Made by a program: the position numbers and the translations under genes | In this document: positions 9,058 to 18,053 of the stretch, piece after piece | How positions within the stretch are numbered: position 1 is the stretch's first letter | Layout: the number at the start of each line of letters is the position of its first letter | NCBI RefSeq assembly: GCF_900187425.1 | Contig: NZ_FYDJ01000001.1 | Location: 1 to 64,000, forward strand | Direction of reading: 5' to 3' | From: Pseudomonas sp. Irchel s3h14 | GTDB lineage: Bacteria; Pseudomonadota; Gammaproteobacteria; Pseudomonadales; Pseudomonadaceae | DNA: 64,000 bases | The notes under the pieces: model-generated | The model's database searches: none | What the model was told of the DNA's origin: nothing | Seen by the model: the letters and a program-made list of their open reading frames with translations, nothing else

Positions 9058-9376
9058 TTGGTACAGATAGCAGCTGACGCAAACACAGTTTCGTCAGCTT
9101 GCTGTTGCCAGACCAAATCCTGAATAAAACTGTACTGCTGTACCGGTCTTTTCCTACCGTAATTGCCTACCTTTTCGAGTCAACCAACCAAAAACGCACG
9201 ATATTAGTGCAGACAAGTACAGTTGCCTCAATTTCGACCAGTACACCACCCTTTAACAGTTAACTGGTCCCTCACAATACAGGTGAACTGTATCTAGAGA
9301 GACTGGCCAAACGAGAGGATCATTGGCATCAGTTAAACCACTACCTAATCCCGCCATAAGCGGAAGGATGTCAACC
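9058..9376. promoter_or_regulatory. Gene-free region with repeated GTACAG/CTGTAC motifs
   Basis: 319 bp without a gene. It contains several copies of a short motif: GTACAG at 9061 and 9217, CTGTAC at 9130 and 9138, GTACAC at 9241, and the dyad ATACAG-GTGAA-CTGTAT at 9277-9293. Another GGTACAG occurs at 9733, before the second DUF1127 gene. The clustering and the dyad suggest a regulator binding region for the DUF1127 gene at 9377. The regulator is not identified in the window. Confidence 0.5.
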
Positions 9377-9592
9377 ATGGAACGTACACTCAGTTCCGAG
9401 CTGTTTTTCGAAGACAACGCTGTAAAAACCCAGGCTTCCACGCCTCTTCGCGTTCTCGCCAACCTGATGCTGTGGCAGCGCCGCATCTCCAGCCGCCATC
9501 AACTGGCTCGTCTGGATTCGCGTCTGCTGGCTGACGCAGGGATTAGCGAAGCACAACGCTACGAAGAGCTGAGCAAGCCGTTCTGGCGCTAA
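9377..9592 (+). CDS. DUF1127 domain small protein
   Basis: 71 aa. The C-terminal half is a DUF1127 helix-turn unit: a run of arginines, then LARLDSRLLADAGIS and the terminal YEELSKPFWR. Small basic DUF1127 proteins are known in several proteobacteria; some bind RNA or affect phosphate and stress physiology, but no function is established here. Start ATG 9377 is chosen because AAGGA lies 8 nt upstream; an in-frame ATG at 9368 overlaps that site. A paralogue follows at 9850. A bidirectional hairpin terminator lies after the stop. Confidence 0.85.
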   Translation: MERTLSSELFFEDNAVKTQASTPLRVLANLMLWQRRISSRHQLARLDSRLLADAGISEAQRYEELSKPFWR

Positions 9593-9650
9593 GTTAGCGT
9601 CGCTGGCTCTGACCCACCGGGTCCACCGCCAGCACTCCAAATTGAAAAAA

Positions 9651-9690
9651 CAAAGCCCGTCGTGGGAAACCACGACGGGCTTTGTCGTTT
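9651..9690. terminator. Intrinsic terminator after the first DUF1127 gene
   Basis: A perfect hairpin, AAAGCCCGTCGTGG with a GAAA loop, has A6 before it and TCGTTTT after it. It can terminate in both directions, but only the plus-strand gene at 9377 needs it. Confidence 0.85.
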
Positions 9691-9849
9691 TGGACCTCAA
9701 CATGGGTCATACAGTAGAGCTTTCGCTTAACAGGTACAGTTTTACTATTTAAACAACTGAGCCAGTACAATTTCAGTGCGGTGTGTCTGTTGCGGAAGAG
9801 ATGACGGGATCAACATGAAATCCCGTACTGCCAGCAAAAGGACCGCGCC

Positions 9850-10059
9850 ATGAATCACTTACTGGATGTTTCCGTTTCCACACCTCAATCAACGCCTCGT
9901 TTCCTTTGGTTTCGTAGATTGCTGAGAGGCCTCGCCAACAGCCTTGAAAGGGCTCGAACCCGGCGTTTGTTGGGCCAACTCAATGACCGGCAGCTCTCAG
10001 ACCTGAACATCAGCCACGCAGATCGTCTCAACGAGTTGGATAAACCGTTCTGGCGCTAG
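9850..10059 (+). CDS. DUF1127 domain small protein, second copy
   Basis: 69 aa. It shares the DUF1127 C-terminus with the gene at 9377: R.LL.QL.DRQLSDLNIS then LNELDKPFWR. The N-terminal 20 residues differ and are rich in S, T and P. AAGGA lies 9 nt before the ATG. The 257-bp gap upstream carries further GTACA motifs (9733, 9763), which suggests shared control with the first copy. Confidence 0.85.
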   Translation: MNHLLDVSVSTPQSTPRFLWFRRLLRGLANSLERARTRRLLGQLNDRQLSDLNISHADRLNELDKPFWR

Positions 10060-10204
10060 CTTCCTGCTTGAACAGACGGGACTGTTCGAACCGACACTCA
10101 TAGGCCTAATATCCAGATGAAACGTGGCGAACGCTGCATGATTGGCGTCTGATTCAACAGACACTGCGCCACCTCTCAATCGGTTTATCCAAAGGAGTTT
10201 CACC

Positions 10205-10522
10205 ATGTCCCGTCTTCGTCTGCTCAGCGCTGCAGCCCTGCTTGCCGTGGCCGCTAATTCCCACGCCACCAGCTTTATCGTGACCACCGACGCCGTCGTC
10301 GGCGCCCTCAAGGCCACGTCCGATGCGACCTCCGATGTCACTTCTTCCTTTCGCGATGACAAAATCGTGCGCGCCGCCCGTGACGACGCCGCCAGCTTCG
10401 TGGCCAGCGAAGGCGCCATTCGTGGCGTGAAACTGGAAAGCGCACTCGACCATATTCGCCACCAGGCACCTCAGCTGAACGCGACTGACGCACAACTGGC
10501 GCAAGCCATACTGACTATCTAA
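10205..10522 (+). CDS. DUF2388 secreted small protein, copy 1
   Basis: 105 aa with a Sec signal peptide (residues 1-22, MSRLRLLSAAALLAVAANSHA). The mature part is about 83 aa and has no cysteine. The DUF2388 core RDDAASFVASEGAIRGVKLESAL lies at about residues 58-80. AAGGAG at 10192 fixes the ATG at 10205. It is the first of three consecutive paralogues (10205, 10630, 10975) leading into a large periplasmic protein at 11292. Function is unknown; probably periplasmic. Confidence 0.85.
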   Translation: MSRLRLLSAAALLAVAANSHATSFIVTTDAVVGALKATSDATSDVTSSFRDDKIVRAARDDAASFVASEGAIRGVKLESALDHIRHQAPQLNATDAQLAQAILTI

Positions 10523-10537
10523 GCGTCACCACTGACG

Positions 10538-10560
10538 TGGGACACGCCCGCCGTGTCCCA
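10538..10560 (+). terminator. Hairpin after DUF2388 copy 1
   Basis: A perfect 9-bp stem (TGGGACACG / CGTGTCCCA) with a 5-base loop lies 15 bp after the stop. No U tract follows, so it may be an attenuating or RNA-stabilising hairpin rather than a full terminator. Confidence 0.5.
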
Positions 10561-10629
10561 ATGTTTCGGCGCTGGCTCTAGACCGGGCGTTGCGCTAGCC
10601 TTGCGACTCGCCTTCAGCTATCGAGTCTC

Positions 10630-10947
10630 ATGCGTTTTCTTTCAAATCTGTTGATCTCTCCGCTTTTCGTGGCCACCTGCTGGGTGGGCTCCGTCCATGC
10701 CTATGACGCCTTCAATCTGTCTACACAAGGCATCGTGGCTACCGGCTACGCCACAAGCATGGTGACCTCCGCTCCCTTCGACCGTAAGCTGCTACTCGCG
10801 GCACAAGATGATGCTGCGGCGTTCATCGCCAGTGACGGTCAACTGCGAGGAGCACAACTGGAGTCCGCCCTTATTTATCTGCGCCGGACCCAGCCAAAAC
10901 TTCGTGCCAGCGACCTTGAACTGGCGCAGGCAATTCTCGTCCAATAG
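10630..10947 (+). CDS. DUF2388 secreted small protein, copy 2
   Basis: 105 aa with a signal peptide (about residues 1-24, cleaved after SVHA). The mature part carries the same core as its neighbours, AQDDAAAFIASDGQLRGAQLESAL, and ends LELAQAILVQ. Compared with copies 1 and 3 its first mature third diverges most. No strong ribosome binding site is visible upstream, so the start is less certain. The 27-bp gap to copy 3 suggests one transcript. Confidence 0.8.
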   Translation: MRFLSNLLISPLFVATCWVGSVHAYDAFNLSTQGIVATGYATSMVTSAPFDRKLLLAAQDDAAAFIASDGQLRGAQLESALIYLRRTQPKLRASDLELAQAILVQ

Positions 10948-10974
10948 TTATCCTTGTTCTTGCGGAGTCGTTCC

Positions 10975-11295
10975 ATGCGTAGCCCTCTGATTGTTGCCGC
11001 CCTTGGCCTTCTGTTATTGGCCGATGTGGCTCAGGCGCACACTTTGGTCGCCACCAGTAACATCCTCATCAATGCCACCCAACGCACGCTTGATTTCACT
11101 TCCGATACCACGACGTCCATCCGTGACTCGAAGATCGTTCGTGAAGCCCACGACGATGCGGCCAGTTTCGTCGCCAGCGATGGCGAGATTCGTGGCGCGC
11201 ACCTGGAAGCGGCCTTCAACACGTTGCGCACCCGCGTACCGGAAGCTCGCGGCGCCAGTGATCAGGTTCTCGCCGAAGCCATCCTCGCACTGTGA
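10975..11295 (+). CDS. DUF2388 secreted small protein, copy 3
   Basis: 106 aa with a signal peptide (about residues 1-21, ending DVAQA). The core is AHDDAASFVASDGEIRGAHLEAAF. ATG 10975 has GGAG 8 nt upstream; an in-frame TTG at 10954 is less likely. The stop codon overlaps the GTG start of the next gene by four bases (GTGA), so this protein and the 653-aa protein are translationally coupled. Confidence 0.85.
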   Translation: MRSPLIVAALGLLLLADVAQAHTLVATSNILINATQRTLDFTSDTTTSIRDSKIVREAHDDAASFVASDGEIRGAHLEAAFNTLRTRVPEARGASDQVLAEAILAL

Positions 11296-13253
11296 GGTCC
11301 CCAGGCGCCTGGCTGTTGGCCGGGGTCATGTTGCTGCTCGGCAACACGGCTCAGGCTGACTTGCAATTAAGGCTTAAAACCGAAGGCCTCAGCCCCGCTC
11401 AACAACAAGCCAGTCAGGCGTTGCTCGATGAAGCCATGCAGGCGCTGCCGCCGCGGTTCATCGAGCAGCTAGACCGACGCATCGACGTCGGCTGGACCGA
11501 TGACATGCCGAGCAACGCTTACGGCCAGGCGTCGCTGGTGTCCGAGCTCGATCTGAACCGCAACCTGCTTGCCAGCCTCACTGACGGCAGCGCCGCGACC
11601 AAAAAGACTTATCGTCCTCATGGCACCGTACGCCGCGAAATGCTTGCCACGGTGTTGCACGAACTCACCCACATCTACGACCGCTCGCGCCTGTGGCCAA
11701 ACGCAGAGCGCACGCTGATTCAGCACTGCACCCGGCGCAACAGCAGCTCAGGGCTGATTGGCATTCCCGATCAATGCCGCGGCCAGTCCGACCGACGTTT
11801 TACGCTCAGCGACGACCCGCACCTGCTCGACCTCGCCGGCTGGCCACAGTATGTCGGCCGTCGTGGCGAGCGCGAACAGCACAACCGGCAAATTGCCCGC
11901 AGCCCCGACATTTACGAGACGAGCAGCCCCAAGGAGTTCGTCGCGGTCAACATGGAGTATTTCCTCCTCGACCCGAGCTACGCCTGCCGTCGTCCGGCGT
12001 TGTACCGCTACTACAAAGAACATTTCGGCTGGGCGCCCGCCGCTAAAGACACCTGCGGCAAATCCTTCTCCTTCCTCAATGCCGGCAACGATTTCGCCAA
12101 AACACCACTGGGCCAGGTCGATCCGGAACGGGTCTACGCCGTCGACTATCTGCTGGCAGAAGCCAACCAGAACTGGGTCAGTCGCTGGGGTCACAGCATG
12201 TTGCGGTTGGTGATCTGTGCACCCGGCCGCCCCCGTGGGCCGGATTGTCGGCTGGATCTGGATCAGCATCTGGTGTTGTCCTACCGCGCCTTCGTCGGTG
12301 ACGTACAGCTGTCGAGTTGGGACGGATTGGTGGGCAAATACCCGTCGCGCCTGTTTGTCCTGCCGCTGGCCCAGGTGATCGACGAATACACCAAGACCGA
12401 ACTGCGCAGCCTGGCTTCGGTGCCGCTGAACCTGTCGCGCAGCGAGATCGAAGACGTGGTGGAACACGCCGCCGAAATGCACTGGAGTTACGACGGCAAC
12501 TACTTCTTCCTGTCCAATAACTGCGCTGTAGAGGGCCTGAAGTTACTGCGTAGCAGTACCAACAATACAAAACTGGTCGGGTTGGACAGCATCATGCCCA
12601 ACGGTTTGCTGGAAGTGCTCAAGGGCCGCGGACTGGCGGACACCAGCGTGCTGGACGATCCCCGCGAAGCGCTGCGCCTGGGCTACCGATTCGACTCCTT
12701 CCGCGATCGTTATCAAGCGATGTTCGAAGTGCTGAAGAAGCACTTGCCGATCAAGCAGGAAAAGGTCGAAGACTGGCTCTCATTGAAAGCTGAAGAGCGC
12801 CGGCAATGGATCGACCAAGCCGATTTGCGCACCAGCGCAGCCTTGCTGTTATTGGAGCAGGCAGCCTTCCGTCAACAATTGGTGCTGGCCCAGGACGAAG
12901 TAAAGCAACGTTATCTGGGCGCTCGGGAATTGAAGAACGGCGGCATGGACAAGGCCAACGCGACCTTGCAGCAAATTCTTGCCAACAGCGGCTTCCTCAG
13001 CCGTCCGGCGGAGCTGCTTGGTACCGGAGGTTATGGATTGCCGCAGCCAAGTGAGTGGCAGCGTCTGGAATCGGAAAGCAGCCTGCGGCAGAAACAGCTT
13101 CAGGCGCTGACAGGCGATCTGGACAAGGAAGTGAGAGCGCTCCTCGAACCGAGCCGTGCAGCCGAAATGGCCGCCAATGAAGCCAACCTGAAGCAGGTTG
13201 GCGAGCATCTGAGGAAGTTGCACAAGGCTGCGGGCGGCTTGGAGTTGCCGTAA
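11292..13253 (+). CDS. Periplasmic protein with HExxH motif and DUF4105 (Lnb N-terminal type) domain
   Basis: 653 aa. A signal peptide (residues 1-22, ending NTAQA) precedes a metallopeptidase-like region with HELTHIYD at residues 123-130; glutamates at about 215 and 222 (SPKEFVAVNMEYFL) could be a third zinc ligand. Residues about 285-430 form a DUF4105 domain with the conserved RWGHSMLRL (H301) and NNCAVEGLKLL (C411). A helical, charged C-terminal tail follows. The start is GTG, overlapping the stop of the third DUF2388 gene. Zinc binding and peptidase activity are inferred from the motif only. DUF4105 homologues occur with lipoproteins and peptidases, but no substrate is known. Confidence 0.75.
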   Translation: MRSPGAWLLAGVMLLLGNTAQADLQLRLKTEGLSPAQQQASQALLDEAMQALPPRFIEQLDRRIDVGWTDDMPSNAYGQASLVSELDLNRNLLASLTDGSAATKKTYRPHGTVRREMLATVLHELTHIYDRSRLWPNAERTLIQHCTRRNSSSGLIGIPDQCRGQSDRRFTLSDDPHLLDLAGWPQYVGRRGEREQHNRQIARSPDIYETSSPKEFVAVNMEYFLLDPSYACRRPALYRYYKEHFGWAPAAKDTCGKSFSFLNAGNDFAKTPLGQVDPERVYAVDYLLAEANQNWVSRWGHSMLRLVICAPGRPRGPDCRLDLDQHLVLSYRAFVGDVQLSSWDGLVGKYPSRLFVLPLAQVIDEYTKTELRSLASVPLNLSRSEIEDVVEHAAEMHWSYDGNYFFLSNNCAVEGLKLLRSSTNNTKLVGLDSIMPNGLLEVLKGRGLADTSVLDDPREALRLGYRFDSFRDRYQAMFEVLKKHLPIKQEKVEDWLSLKAEERRQWIDQADLRTSAALLLLEQAAFRQQLVLAQDEVKQRYLGARELKNGGMDKANATLQQILANSGFLSRPAELLGTGGYGLPQPSEWQRLESESSLRQKQLQALTGDLDKEVRALLEPSRAAEMAANEANLKQVGEHLRKLHKAAGGLELP

Positions 13254-13259
13254 CCAACA

Positions 13260-13284
13260 GGCTTCGCGGCTAATCCGCGAAGCC
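13260..13284. terminator. Hairpin between convergent genes
   Basis: A perfect 10-bp stem, GGCTTCGCGG / CCGCGAAGCC, with a 5-base loop lies just after the DUF4105 stop and 20 bp before the end of the convergent CigR-like gene. Only a weak T-rich tail follows; it may serve both strands. Confidence 0.55.
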
Positions 13285-13303
13285 TTCAACACCTACCTGC
13301 TAT

Positions 13304-13759
13304 TCAAAGCACCCCTTCGAGAATTTCATAAACGATCCCGGTTCCTACGGCGATCAGCACAATATCGCCACCCGCACGGCGCCATTCGTACCCCGGGTAA
13401 TATGGCAGCCGGCCCAAGGCACGGTTATCGAGGCGTTCGCCGTAATAGCCGTGAGGCAGCGGTCGGCCACGCACCAAATGAATACCTGGAGGTGGCGGAG
13501 CACCGCGCACGAAATAGCCATGGTTATCGTGGATAGTCTGGCGCACCGGGCCGAAGTCCCGTGGCGGAGGGCCGCCGCGATGATTGTCCTGCGGGCCACG
13601 GTGATCGTCGCCATGATTGTCACCGCGGTTATCGTTATGGCCTTGCTGCGGGCCGCCGCGGTCGTGATCGTCGTGCTGATCAGCACTCGCACTCAGCAAC
13701 GGGGTGGCACTGAGCATCAGCACACCCAGGCTGGCAATCAGACGTTTCGGCATTTTCAT
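13304..13759 (-). CDS. CigR/RcnB-family envelope protein
   Basis: 151 aa. A signal peptide (about residues 1-26) is followed by a low-complexity stretch rich in H, D, G, N and P, then an RcnB-type module (HGYFVRGAPPPPGIHLVRG.., LPHGYYGERL) and a hydrophobic end. In databases such proteins are often labelled anti-virulence regulator CigR or RcnB family. A His/Asp-rich periplasmic segment could bind metal, but that is inference. The start at 13759 is chosen because GAGGAAAG lies upstream; an in-frame GTG five codons earlier is embedded in that site. Confidence 0.7.
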   Translation of the reverse strand: MKMPKRLIASLGVLMLSATPLLSASADQHDDHDRGGPQQGHNDNRGDNHGDDHRGPQDNHRGGPPPRDFGPVRQTIHDNHGYFVRGAPPPPGIHLVRGRPLPHGYYGERLDNRALGRLPYYPGYEWRRAGGDIVLIAVGTGIVYEILEGVL

Positions 13760-13785
13760 CGGGTCTTTCCTCACTGCACATACAG

Positions 13786-13819
13786 CAAAAAGGGCTTCAG
13801 AACGTAGTCCTGAAGCCCT
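13786..13819 (-). terminator. Terminator of trpBA
   Basis: On the minus strand the stem AGGGCTTCAG / CTGAAGCCCT has a 9-base loop and is followed by TTTTTGCTGT. It lies about 60 bp past the trpA stop. Confidence 0.8.
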
Positions 13820-13880
13820 CGGTCTTGCTGTTTAGTCTGTGCCGCGAGGCTCTAATTCCTCTGTATCAGGAACTTTACCT

Positions 13881-14692
13881 TCAGCTGACGCGGGCTTTAC
13901 GCACGCCGTCTGCCAGCGCCGAGCAAAGGCTCAACACGCCATCAACTGCCTGATCCGGCGTTGACGCATTGGCGATGTGATCGATCAACGCCGAACCCAC
14001 CACCACGCCATCAGCCAGACGCGCGATGGACGCCGCTTGCTCCGGTGTACGAATACCGAAACCGATGCTGATCGGCAGATCGGTGTGGCGACGCAGACGC
14101 GCAACCGCTTCTTCAACATGCTCCAGCGTCGCCGCGCCCGCACCGGTCACACCGGCAACAGACACGTAATAGACGAAGCCTGAGCTGCCGTTCAGGACAG
14201 TCGGCAGGCGCACATCGTCAGTCGTCGGGGTGGTCAGGCGGATGAAATCCAAACCTGCGGCCTGGGCCGGGTCGCACAGTTCGCCGTTATGCTCCGGCGG
14301 CAAGTCGACCACGATCAACCCGTCAACGCCGGCCTCTTTCGCATCGGCAATGAAACGCGGCACGCCATACATGTGGATCGGGTTGAAGTAACCCATCAGC
14401 ACCAGCGGCGTCTCGGTATTGCCTGCACGGAACTCGCGAACCATTTGCAGGGTTTTCGCCAGGTTCTGCTTGGCGCCGAGGGCGCGGATGTTGGCCAACT
14501 GGATTGCCGGGCCATCGGCCATCGGATCGGTGAAAGGCATGCCCAACTCGATCACGTCGGCACCGGCGCCAGGCAGGCCTTTGAGGATCGCCAGAGAGGT
14601 GTCATAGCTCGGGTCGCCAGCGGTCACGAAGGTCACCAGGGCGGCACGATTCTGTTCCTTGAGTTCGGCAAAACGCGTTTGCAGGCGGCTCA

Positions 14693-14693
<1 letters not shown>
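13881..14693 (-). CDS. trpA: Tryptophan synthase alpha chain
   Basis: 270 aa, the normal length. It cleaves indole-3-glycerol phosphate to indole and glyceraldehyde 3-phosphate inside the TrpA2B2 complex. The TIM-barrel signatures are [15 protein letters not shown], the catalytic E in [23 protein letters not shown], and [10 protein letters not shown] near the phosphate site. The ATG at 14693 overlaps the trpB stop (TGATG), which sets the start and couples translation. It is expressed with trpB from the TrpI-controlled promoter. Confidence 0.97.
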
Positions 14694-16042
<1,349 letters not shown>

Positions 16043-16053
16043 TCACAGATCTC

Positions 16054-16947
16054 ATGAGCCATGACCTTCCCCCGTTGAACGCCCTTCGGGCCTTCGAAGC
16101 GACTGCCCGCCTGAATAGCGTCAGCAAGGCGGCCGAACAGCTGCACGTCACCCATGGTGCGGTCAGCCGGCAACTCAAGGTGCTTGAAGAACATCTGGGC
16201 GTGAGCCTGTTCATCAAGGAAGGCCGCGGCCTTAAACTCACAGATGCGGGCATTCGTTTGCGCGATGCCAGCGGCGAGGCGTTCGAGCGTTTGCGGACTG
16301 TTTGTGCAGAGCTGACCCAAAGCACCGCCGACGCACCGTTCGTACTGGGTTGCTCGGGCAGCTTGTTGGCACGCTGGTTTATTCCCAGGTTGGGACGATT
16401 GAATACCGACCTGCCGGACCTGCGCCTGCACCTGTCGGCTGGCGAGGGTGATCTCGATCCACGTCGCCCGGGACTGGACGCCTTGCTGGTGTTTGCCGAG
16501 CCACCGTGGCCAGCGGACATGCAAGTCTATGAGTTGGCGAGCGAACGGATCGGCCCGGTCATAAGCCCGCGATTCGCCGGCTTCGAACGACTGCAAGACG
16601 CACCGCCCGCAGCGCTGCTGAGCGAGCCATTGCTGCACACCACCTCACGCCCGCAGGCCTGGCCAAGCTGGGCACAACAAAGCAACCTCGACGCCAAAGC
16701 ATTGAAGTACGGACAGGGTTTCGAGCATTTGTATTACTTGTTGGAGGCCGCAGTGGCCGGCCTGGGTGTGGCGATTGCGCCCGAGCCGCTGGTCGCTGAG
16801 GACTTGAAGGCCGGGCGCCTGGTTGCGCCATGGGGCTTCAGTGAAACCCCGGCGCAACTGGCGTTGTGGCTACCCAAGCGCGCCGCGGACGGGCGCGCTC
16901 GGCAACTGGCGCAGTGGCTCAAAAACGAGCTGAGCCAGACGGATTAG
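16054..16947 (+). CDS. trpI: LysR-family activator of trpBA
   Basis: 297 aa. The N-terminal HTH ([23 protein letters not shown].., [15 protein letters not shown]) is followed by the effector domain. Orientation and position, divergent from trpBA, match TrpI of Pseudomonas, which activates trpBA with indole-3-glycerol phosphate as inducer. The 125-bp gap to trpB should hold its two binding sites. The 3' end overlaps the stop of the convergent DUF883 gene by 4 bp. Confidence 0.9.
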   Translation: MSHDLPPLNALRAFEATARLNSVSKAAEQLHVTHGAVSRQLKVLEEHLGVSLFIKEGRGLKLTDAGIRLRDASGEAFERLRTVCAELTQSTADAPFVLGCSGSLLARWFIPRLGRLNTDLPDLRLHLSAGEGDLDPRRPGLDALLVFAEPPWPADMQVYELASERIGPVISPRFAGFERLQDAPPAALLSEPLLHTTSRPQAWPSWAQQSNLDAKALKYGQGFEHLYYLLEAAVAGLGVAIAPEPLVAEDLKAGRLVAPWGFSETPAQLALWLPKRAADGRARQLAQWLKNELSQTD

Positions 16948-17270
16948 TCACCGCGTTTGAACAGCAGATAAGCCGCGAGCAGCCCCAATGCACCGACAGC
17001 CACACCCGCTGTCGTCCAAGGGTGTTCCTGGGCGTAATCCCGCGTGGCAATCCCGGTTTCACGGGTTTTGACTTTGACGTCTTCGTACGCATCGCTGAGC
17101 AGATGACGCGAATGCTTCAGCGCATTCTCGGCGTTGCTTTTCAAGGCTTTAAGGGTTTTACGCGACTCGTCCGAGGCGTCGTCCTTCAGGTTTTCCAAAG
17201 ACTTCAGCAGACTCTCGATCTCGGCTTCCATGCTTTGCAATGAGGCTTTACGTAAAGAGGTGTTGGCCAT
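16944..17270 (-). CDS. DUF883 (ElaB/YqjD-type) membrane-anchored protein
   Basis: 108 aa. A soluble helical N-terminal part with heptad-like leucines (about residues 10-60) leads to the Gly/Ala-rich single helix [19 protein letters not shown] (about 86-104) and a short positive tail. In E. coli, relatives ElaB, YqjD and YgaM are C-tail-anchored inner-membrane proteins of stationary phase, some of them ribosome-associated. That role is not shown here. The gene is convergent with trpI and they overlap by four bases. Confidence 0.8.
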   Translation of the reverse strand: MANTSLRKASLQSMEAEIESLLKSLENLKDDASDESRKTLKALKSNAENALKHSRHLLSDAYEDVKVKTRETGIATRDYAQEHPWTTAGVAVGALGLLAAYLLFKRGD

Positions 17271-17425
17271 GGTGGCTCTCCTGCATTGATTGAGTTGCGT
17301 GTGTTGGTTGGGACTTCAGGGGTTCGAGAAAGTGCAGTAAATCTGAACTTCCACTTCGGATTGGCCGACAGAAGTAATACGAAAAATCACTGCTAGGCTG
17401 TATTTCACACCCTGAGGAGAACGCC

Positions 17426-17641
17426 ATGACTGACCATCACACCTACAAGAAAGTCGAACTCGTCGGCTCGTCCACCAGTAGCATTGAAGACGCCATCAAC
17501 AACGCACTGGCCGAGGCCAGCAAAAGCCTAAAATATATGGAATGGTTTGAAGTGACCGAAACCCGCGGGCACATCAAGGACGGTAAGGCAGCGCACTTTC
17601 AGGTGACGCTCAAAGTCGGGTTCCGGATTGCCAGTAGCTGA
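17426..17641 (+). CDS. Dodecin flavin-binding protein
   Basis: 71 aa, the standard size. Dodecins form hollow dodecamers that store riboflavin or FMN. The fold signatures are YKKVELVGSSTSSIEDAI, ALAEASKSLKYMEWFEV (with the flavin-stacking tryptophan in MEWFEV) and GKAAHFQVTLKVGF. GAGGAG lies 6 nt before the ATG. It stands alone between the DUF883 gene and a DUF1161 gene. Confidence 0.9.
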   Translation: MTDHHTYKKVELVGSSTSSIEDAINNALAEASKSLKYMEWFEVTETRGHIKDGKAAHFQVTLKVGFRIASS

Positions 17642-17764
17642 GTTTGAGCTAGTCTTCTGAGCCTGCGCGCTGGCCGAGCGCCATAGGGAATGGCAAAGCG
17701 CTACATATTTACATCCGGCTGATTGCTGGGTGACCCTATTGACCCGACCAGGGAATGCGACCCG

Positions 17765-17989
17765 ATGAAGAATTTTATTTTAGCGGTAGGTTTGTTGATT
17801 TTTGCGGGAACAGCCCTGGCCCAGGGCAAGTCGTGCGAAGAGCTAAAAGCTGAAATCGCCGCGAAACTGGATGCCAAGGGCATTGCTAATTATTCACTGG
17901 AAATCGTCGATAAAGGCGCTGCCGCTGACGGCAAAGTCGTCGGCACTTGTGAAAAAGGTTCCAAGCAAATCGTCTACAAGCAGGGCTGA
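17765..17989 (+). CDS. DUF1161 periplasmic small protein, copy 1
   Basis: 74 aa. A signal peptide (residues 1-19, ending GTALA) is followed by the DUF1161 body: KSCEELKAEIAAKL near the start and VGTCEKGSKQIVY near the end, with two conserved cysteines that probably pair. A start at 17765 fits the signal peptide; an upstream in-frame ATG would add an unlikely 14-residue extension. A paralogue lies at 19885, with the LLM and osmC genes between. Function is unknown. Confidence 0.85.
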   Translation: MKNFILAVGLLIFAGTALAQGKSCEELKAEIAAKLDAKGIANYSLEIVDKGAAADGKVVGTCEKGSKQIVYKQG

Positions 17990-18004
17990 CCGCCCTCGAA
18001 AATG

Positions 18005-18036
18005 AAAAAGCCGACGCAATGACGTCGGCTTTTTTG
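18005..18036. terminator. Bidirectional terminator between DUF1161 copy 1 and the LLM gene
   Basis: AAAAAGCCGACG / CGTCGGCTTTTTT with a 6-base loop. A run of A on one side and T on the other lets it serve the two convergent genes. Confidence 0.9.
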
Positions 18037-18053
18037 CGCTCGCGATTTGAGCG

